From positions 1-64,000 of the forward strand of contig JBNKMS010000012.1 of NCBI GenBank assembly GCA_050293315.1: a stretch of DNA of 64,000 bases, read 5' to 3'. A program made the translations under genes and the position numbers. Origin of the DNA: CBFDBF01 sp050293315 (GTDB taxonomy: Bacteria > Pseudomonadota > Gammaproteobacteria > Chromatiales > Chromatiaceae). This document shows, one piece after another, positions 60,752 through 64,000 of the stretch. The notes beneath the pieces are model-generated. The model ran no database searches. It had not been told where the DNA came from and worked only from the letters and a program-made list of their open reading frames with translations. Position 1 is the stretch's first letter. Every line of letters starts with the position of its first letter.

Positions 60752-61476
60752 GCCTCCACCCTGGATACCCTGCTTGCCAACACATAACCCTCACCCCGCA
60801 CCGTCTTGATAATCTGCGGGGTCTTGGGATCATCCCCGAGCCGCTTGCGCAGCCGGCTTATCAGGACATCGATACTGCGATCAAACGGCTCCGACTCCCG
60901 TCCTTGAGTAAGATCGAGCAGCTGATCGCGACTCAAGACCCTATTGGGGTGGGCCAACAGTACCTGCAACAGACGGTACTCCGCACCGCTCAAAGGAACC
61001 ACCACACCCTCTTTTCCAACCAGATGGCGGGTAACTGGATCCAGCTTCCATCCAGCAAAAAAAAGTGGCAGATATTCTACATCCTCCGCATCATTCCACG
61101 GCATGGCGGCGGCGCGCCTGAGGACCACCTTGATCCGGGCCAGCAGTTCGCGCGGATTGAACGGCTTGGGCAGATAATCGTCGGCACCCATCTCCAGACC
61201 AAGGATACGATCCATATCATCTCCCTTGGCAGTAAGCATGATTACCGGCACCCTGGAATCTACCCGCAGGTTACGACACAACTCCAGGCCATCATCTCCC
61301 GGCAGCATGAGATCAAGAACTATAAGATCGACCTGGCTCCCCTCCAGCACCTGCCACATACCTTTACCATCGCCCACGGCAGAGGTTCGATAGCCGTTAC
61401 GAGTAAGGTACTCCTGCAGTAGATCTCTGATCTCCTTGTCATCATCCACCACGAGTATGTGTTGCTGTTTTTCCAT
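60748..61476 (-). CDS. OmpR-family response regulator
   Basis: A 242-residue regulator. The receiver domain (about 5-120) has acidic DDD at 11-13, phosphoacceptor D55 in VLDLMLPGDDG and the conserved Lys in PKPFNPREL. The winged-helix domain (about 140-235) ends with FDRSIDVLISRLRKRLGD and TVRGEGYVL. The sequence is about equally OmpR- and CpxR-like. The gene is divergent from a Spy/CpxP-like gene, and the shared 188-bp region has two CpxR-like boxes, suggesting control of both directions. Confidence 0.92.
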   Translation of the reverse strand: MEKQQHILVVDDDKEIRDLLQEYLTRNGYRTSAVGDGKGMWQVLEGSQVDLIVLDLMLPGDDGLELCRNLRVDSRVPVIMLTAKGDDMDRILGLEMGADDYLPKPFNPRELLARIKVVLRRAAAMPWNDAEDVEYLPLFFAGWKLDPVTRHLVGKEGVVVPLSGAEYRLLQVLLAHPNRVLSRDQLLDLTQGRESEPFDRSIDVLISRLRKRLGDDPKTPQIIKTVRGEGYVLASRVSRVEA

Positions 61477-61521
61477 GGCGCTATGTTATACCCATAAACT
61501 TGAATATTCAGGCCCTTTTTT

Positions 61522-61563
61522 GTAACTCAATGTAAAAATAGCCCAATGGTTACATATATTTAC
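61522..61563. promoter_or_regulatory. Two inverted CpxR-like boxes
   Basis: GTAAC-TCAAT-GTAAA (61522-61536) on the plus strand and GTAAA-TATAT-GTAAC on the minus strand (61549-61563) each match the CpxR pattern GTAAA-N5-GTAAA with one mismatch. They face each other with 12 bp between them, in the divergent promoter region of the two-component system and the Spy-like gene. Confidence 0.6.
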
Positions 61564-61620
61564 AAAAAACCTGGTTGCAGACATCCGGCAGTTACATAGC
61601 GGTGTTCTCATATGCTCACG

Positions 61621-61638
61621 CCAGGCGGACAAGCCTGG
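61621..61638 (+). promoter_or_regulatory. Hairpin in the leader of the Spy-like gene
   Basis: A perfect 6-bp inverted repeat (CCAGGC-ggacaa-GCCTGG) lies about 27 bases before the start codon, just upstream of GAGGAG. It may influence mRNA stability; no further evidence. Confidence 0.3.
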
Positions 61639-61664
61639 ACCTTAACATTTATGAGGAGCACACG

Positions 61665-62141
61665 ATGAAAGATCCAAAAAAGGTATTGATAAGCACGATT
61701 GCAGTTATCGCCCTAAGCGCTGCATCTGTATCCATGGTGTCGGCCTATGGTGGTTTTGACGGACCCCGCGGCAGTTGTGATCGAGGCAGCTACAGCGATG
61801 GACCGAGAGACAAAGGCAGCAAAGGCAAGGATATTAATATGGAGCAGCGCGTTACTGACAAGCTCGATTGGATTAAGTACAAGCTGCGCATCACTGAAAA
61901 GCAGGAGCCGGCGTGGAAGGAGTTGACAGACACTATAGACAAGAGCGTGGCCTCCATGAAAGATGCTCGACAGCAGCGCAACACGGATCAACCAGTGCCT
62001 GAAAAGGTAAAACAGATGCGTGATAGGGCCAAACAGATGACCGAGGTGGCCAATGCAATAGAGAAGATGTATAACGCGCTCACCCCCGAGCAAAAAAAGA
62101 TCGCGGATGAGTTAAACCCCAGAAGGATTCGCCGATTCTAA
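61665..62141 (+). CDS. Spy/CpxP-family periplasmic chaperone-like protein
   Basis: A 158-residue protein with a signal peptide (KKVLISTIAVIALSAASVS) and a helical, charged mature domain. The second LTxxQ motif is clear (LTPEQKKIADEL); the first is degenerate (RITEKQEPAWKEL). The C-terminus is Arg-rich. Spy and CpxP protect envelope proteins, and CpxP also damps its sensor kinase. GAGGAG lies before the ATG at 61665; a frame to 61575 lacks a signal peptide at its start. It is probably controlled by the divergent two-component system. Confidence 0.85.
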   Translation: MKDPKKVLISTIAVIALSAASVSMVSAYGGFDGPRGSCDRGSYSDGPRDKGSKGKDINMEQRVTDKLDWIKYKLRITEKQEPAWKELTDTIDKSVASMKDARQQRNTDQPVPEKVKQMRDRAKQMTEVANAIEKMYNALTPEQKKIADELNPRRIRRF

Positions 62142-62162
62142 TCTACCCCCAATGTAGACCAG

Positions 62163-62189
62163 GGCCCCGTAACATACGGGGCCTTTTTT
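62163..62189 (+). terminator. Intrinsic terminator of the Spy-like gene
   Basis: GGCCCCGTA-aca-TACGGGGCC followed by TTTTTT, 22 bases after the stop. It also separates this gene from the convergent secretion adaptor gene. Confidence 0.92.
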
Positions 62190-62212
62190 ATCGTTGCTAT
62201 GTTTGCGACCTA

Positions 62213-63541
62213 TCAGGCCTCGTTAAACGCCCTGACCACCATATCCCGTAACGGCTTGACCAGGTAGTTTAACAACGTACGCTCTCCGGTCTTGATCACC
62301 ACCTCAACCGGCATACCAGATACCAGCTGTAGCTTCTCCTTCTGCAGGGTAGCCATGGTTTCATCGTCAATAGTTAGCGTGGCCTTATAATAGGCCTCGT
62401 CAGCCTGCCCCTCAACGTATACGTCGGTAGAGACGTCTGTAAGTTTTGAATAGAGGCTCGGGAAATTCCTGGAGCTATCGAATACCGGGAGGCGCACCTC
62501 TGCCTTCAGGCCGGGATAGAGTGCATCTATATCCATCGGTGAGATCCTGGCATGAATGGTGAACAGTGACTCACGCGGAACTATCTCCATAATAGGCTCA
62601 CCAGGATTAATCACAGCTCCGGTGGTTACAACATTAAAACCCTTTATTTTGCCGCCGACCGGGGCACGGATATCGATACGTGACAACTTCTCATTCAGTG
62701 TTTGCTGTTGCGACTGCAACTCCGTTTGTCTCGCCTCCAACTCCCGCTGGCTGGAAATGACCTCTTTTATATAATCCCGTTTTAGCAGAGTGATCTGGGA
62801 GAGGATCTCCTGAGTCGAAGACTTAAGTTGCTCAATCTCCGCCTGGTGCGAGATAAGTTCGCCCGAGATCTCGGTGCGGTTCCGCTGGGCCTCCCGCAGT
62901 TTCGCCTTGGATACTAGGTTCTTCTTAGCCAGCCTGCTCAGACCATCGATATCCTGGTCCTGCAAACTGATACGGTAACGCAGGGTCTTAATCATCTTCT
63001 GATTACTAACGATCTCCCCCTTGGCCTGCTCCAAGCGCTGCCGTAGTACTGCCTGCTCTGATACCAGGGCTTGGCGTCGCGAATCGAACAGTTGCAGCTG
63101 GGTGGAGAGGATTGCAGACTGTCGGGCCTTTTTCGCCCGGTCGATCAATGGTGCTGAGAATGTCAGTTTTTGCTTGCCGTCGCGCTCTGCGATAAGACGT
63201 TCCAGACTCGCCTCGGCCTCAATCAACTGGCTGGTTACCTTGTCCAACTGAATATCAAAAGGTTTACGGTCCAAACTCAACAGCAGCTGTCCCTGCTCCA
63301 CAATGTCGCCATCCCGCACCTTGATACTGGCCACCAACCCGCCATCCAGATGCTGCACGCTCTTGTTGAGTGATGCTACAAGGATACGTCCATCTGCCAC
63401 TACTGCACTCTCCAAGGGTGCGATCCCGGCCCAACCGAGCAGAAACAGAAATGTAACTGCTAGTATTGACCAGCCGAGTTTACGGTATTGGCTGTCGTCC
63501 AGAGTAGGATCTTGCTGTTGTAATTTGGTATTTATCATCAC
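62213..63541 (-). CDS. Type I secretion periplasmic adaptor (HlyD/PrtE type)
   Basis: A 442-residue membrane fusion protein: cytoplasmic N-terminus, one helix (about 26-46; LGWSILAVTFLFLLGWAGIA), lipoyl half (KVRDGDIVEQGQLLLSLD), a long coiled-coil hairpin (about 90-290), second lipoyl half (DIRAPVGGKIKGFNV) and the C-terminal beta-barrel with PGLKAEVRLPVF and SGMPVEVVIKTGERTLLNYL. The last part is characteristic of adaptors of type I secretion systems. It partners with the ABC protein encoded just upstream (2-bp gap). Confidence 0.92.
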   Translation of the reverse strand: MMINTKLQQQDPTLDDSQYRKLGWSILAVTFLFLLGWAGIAPLESAVVADGRILVASLNKSVQHLDGGLVASIKVRDGDIVEQGQLLLSLDRKPFDIQLDKVTSQLIEAEASLERLIAERDGKQKLTFSAPLIDRAKKARQSAILSTQLQLFDSRRQALVSEQAVLRQRLEQAKGEIVSNQKMIKTLRYRISLQDQDIDGLSRLAKKNLVSKAKLREAQRNRTEISGELISHQAEIEQLKSSTQEILSQITLLKRDYIKEVISSQRELEARQTELQSQQQTLNEKLSRIDIRAPVGGKIKGFNVVTTGAVINPGEPIMEIVPRESLFTIHARISPMDIDALYPGLKAEVRLPVFDSSRNFPSLYSKLTDVSTDVYVEGQADEAYYKATLTIDDETMATLQKEKLQLVSGMPVEVVIKTGERTLLNYLVKPLRDMVVRAFNEA

Positions 63542-63543
63542 CG

Positions 63544-64000
63544 TTACGTCCCCCGTTTAGCGGCGACAGCAGCCAATCGGGCCGGCCTGGCGGCAGCCTT
63601 GACAGTTTGCTTACGCCTGGGATCTGGCTTTCCGCTGTTTACCGCGGCCGGTCGGAAGAGCCGATTCAATACAGCCTCACGCGGCCCGAACAGATGCAGA
63701 CGCCCCTGTCGCAGGGATAGTATCTTGTCCGCCATCCTGAGGATGCTGCGACGATGGCTAGCCAGGATCAAGGTAGTGCCATGCTTTTTCAGATAGCTGC
63801 ATGCGCGGGCCAGTGCAAGCTCACCCTGCGCATCCAGGTTTGAGTTGGGCTCGTCCAAAATAATGATGGGCGGTCTGCCAAACAGCGCTCGTGCCAGTGC
63901 GATACGCTGCCGTTGGCCGCCAGATAGGGCGACTCCGCCTACACCTATACGGGTGTTATAGCCGTCCGGCAGGGCACGGATCAACGTGTCAACACCAGCG
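63544..64000 (-). CDS. Type I secretion ABC ATPase, C-terminal part (runs off window)
   Basis: Only the C-terminal 150 or so residues are in the window; the frame stays open to the right edge (AGVDTLIRALPDGYNT). Signature LSGGQRQRIALARALFG, Walker B PIIILDEPNSNLD and H-loop LASHRRS show an ABC ATPase; LPDGYNTRIG is typical of PrtD-type type I secretion exporters, which carry membrane helices N-terminal to this. The chain ends in a basic, Ala-rich tail (about 40 residues) that is not part of the ATPase fold. The secreted substrate is not in the window. Confidence 0.9.
   Translation of the reverse strand, partial: AGVDTLIRALPDGYNTRIGVGGVALSGGQRQRIALARALFGRPPIIILDEPNSNLDAQGELALARACSYLKKHGTTLILASHRRSILRMADKILSLRQGRLHLFGPREAVLNRLFRPAAVNSGKPDPRRKQTVKAAARPARLAAVAAKRGT

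Overview
The window looks like a chromosome segment of a free-living or facultative gammaproteobacterium. Evidence for this is the fimT-pilV-pilW-pilX-pilY1-pilE minor pilin cluster, yheS, trmL, ubiK, comM, hemW and two DUF4124 proteins. A NifJ-type pyruvate:ferredoxin oxidoreductase next to a ferredoxin-NADP reductase, a rhodanese/persulfide-dioxygenase-like protein, a bacteriohemerythrin and dense cyclic-nucleotide/c-di-GMP signalling suggest life at an oxic-anoxic interface, possibly a sulfur-oxidising Chromatiales-like lineage. That placement is inference. No rRNA, tRNA, CRISPR array or complete transposon was seen.

Layout. 1-475: left-edge copy of a dispersed hairpin repeat. 476-5600: housekeeping genes (polA, a DUF4124 protein, ubiK, comM). 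5745-12656: type IV pilus minor pilins and PilY1, all on the plus strand. 12737-22445: a secreted glucan-water-dikinase-like protein, two periplasmic SxxK serine hydrolases that converge and overlap, and two Npt/ATP-ADP-translocase-like membrane proteins, the second carrying HEAT-like and STAS domains. This block is the best candidate for an undescribed system: a periplasmic ATP-grasp dikinase needs nucleotide, and nucleotide-transporter homologues lie just downstream. 22447-34316: yheS, rhodanese-MBL, DUF2130, hemW, an orphan TRAP binding protein, uvrD with an in-frame palindromic insertion, an HDOD regulator, dihydroorotate dehydrogenase and trmL. 34421-42262: glycogen phosphorylase, an HD-GYP protein and a 1305-residue sensor-like fusion (two cNMP domains, rhodanese, coiled coil with 42-residue repeats, membrane segment, SUMF1-like domain). 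42679-49018: nifJ and fpr, separated by an AT-rich AbiC-like phage-defence gene that sits between inverted copies of the dispersed repeat. 49068-53554: bacteriohemerythrin and a large multi-PAS/GAF GGDEF-EAL protein. 53815-57264: a TetR-controlled ABC export operon with 4-nt gene overlaps. 57424-62141: EF-hand protein, ABM-domain protein, FetB-like permease, and an OmpR/EnvZ-type two-component system divergent from a Spy/CpxP-like protein, with two inverted CpxR-like boxes between them. 62213-64000: type I secretion adaptor and a partial ABC exporter running off the right edge.

Limits. Assignments come from motif and family recognition by eye; no database search was run. Many start sites were shortened to match ribosome binding sites, signal peptides or leader peptides, as stated in each entry.
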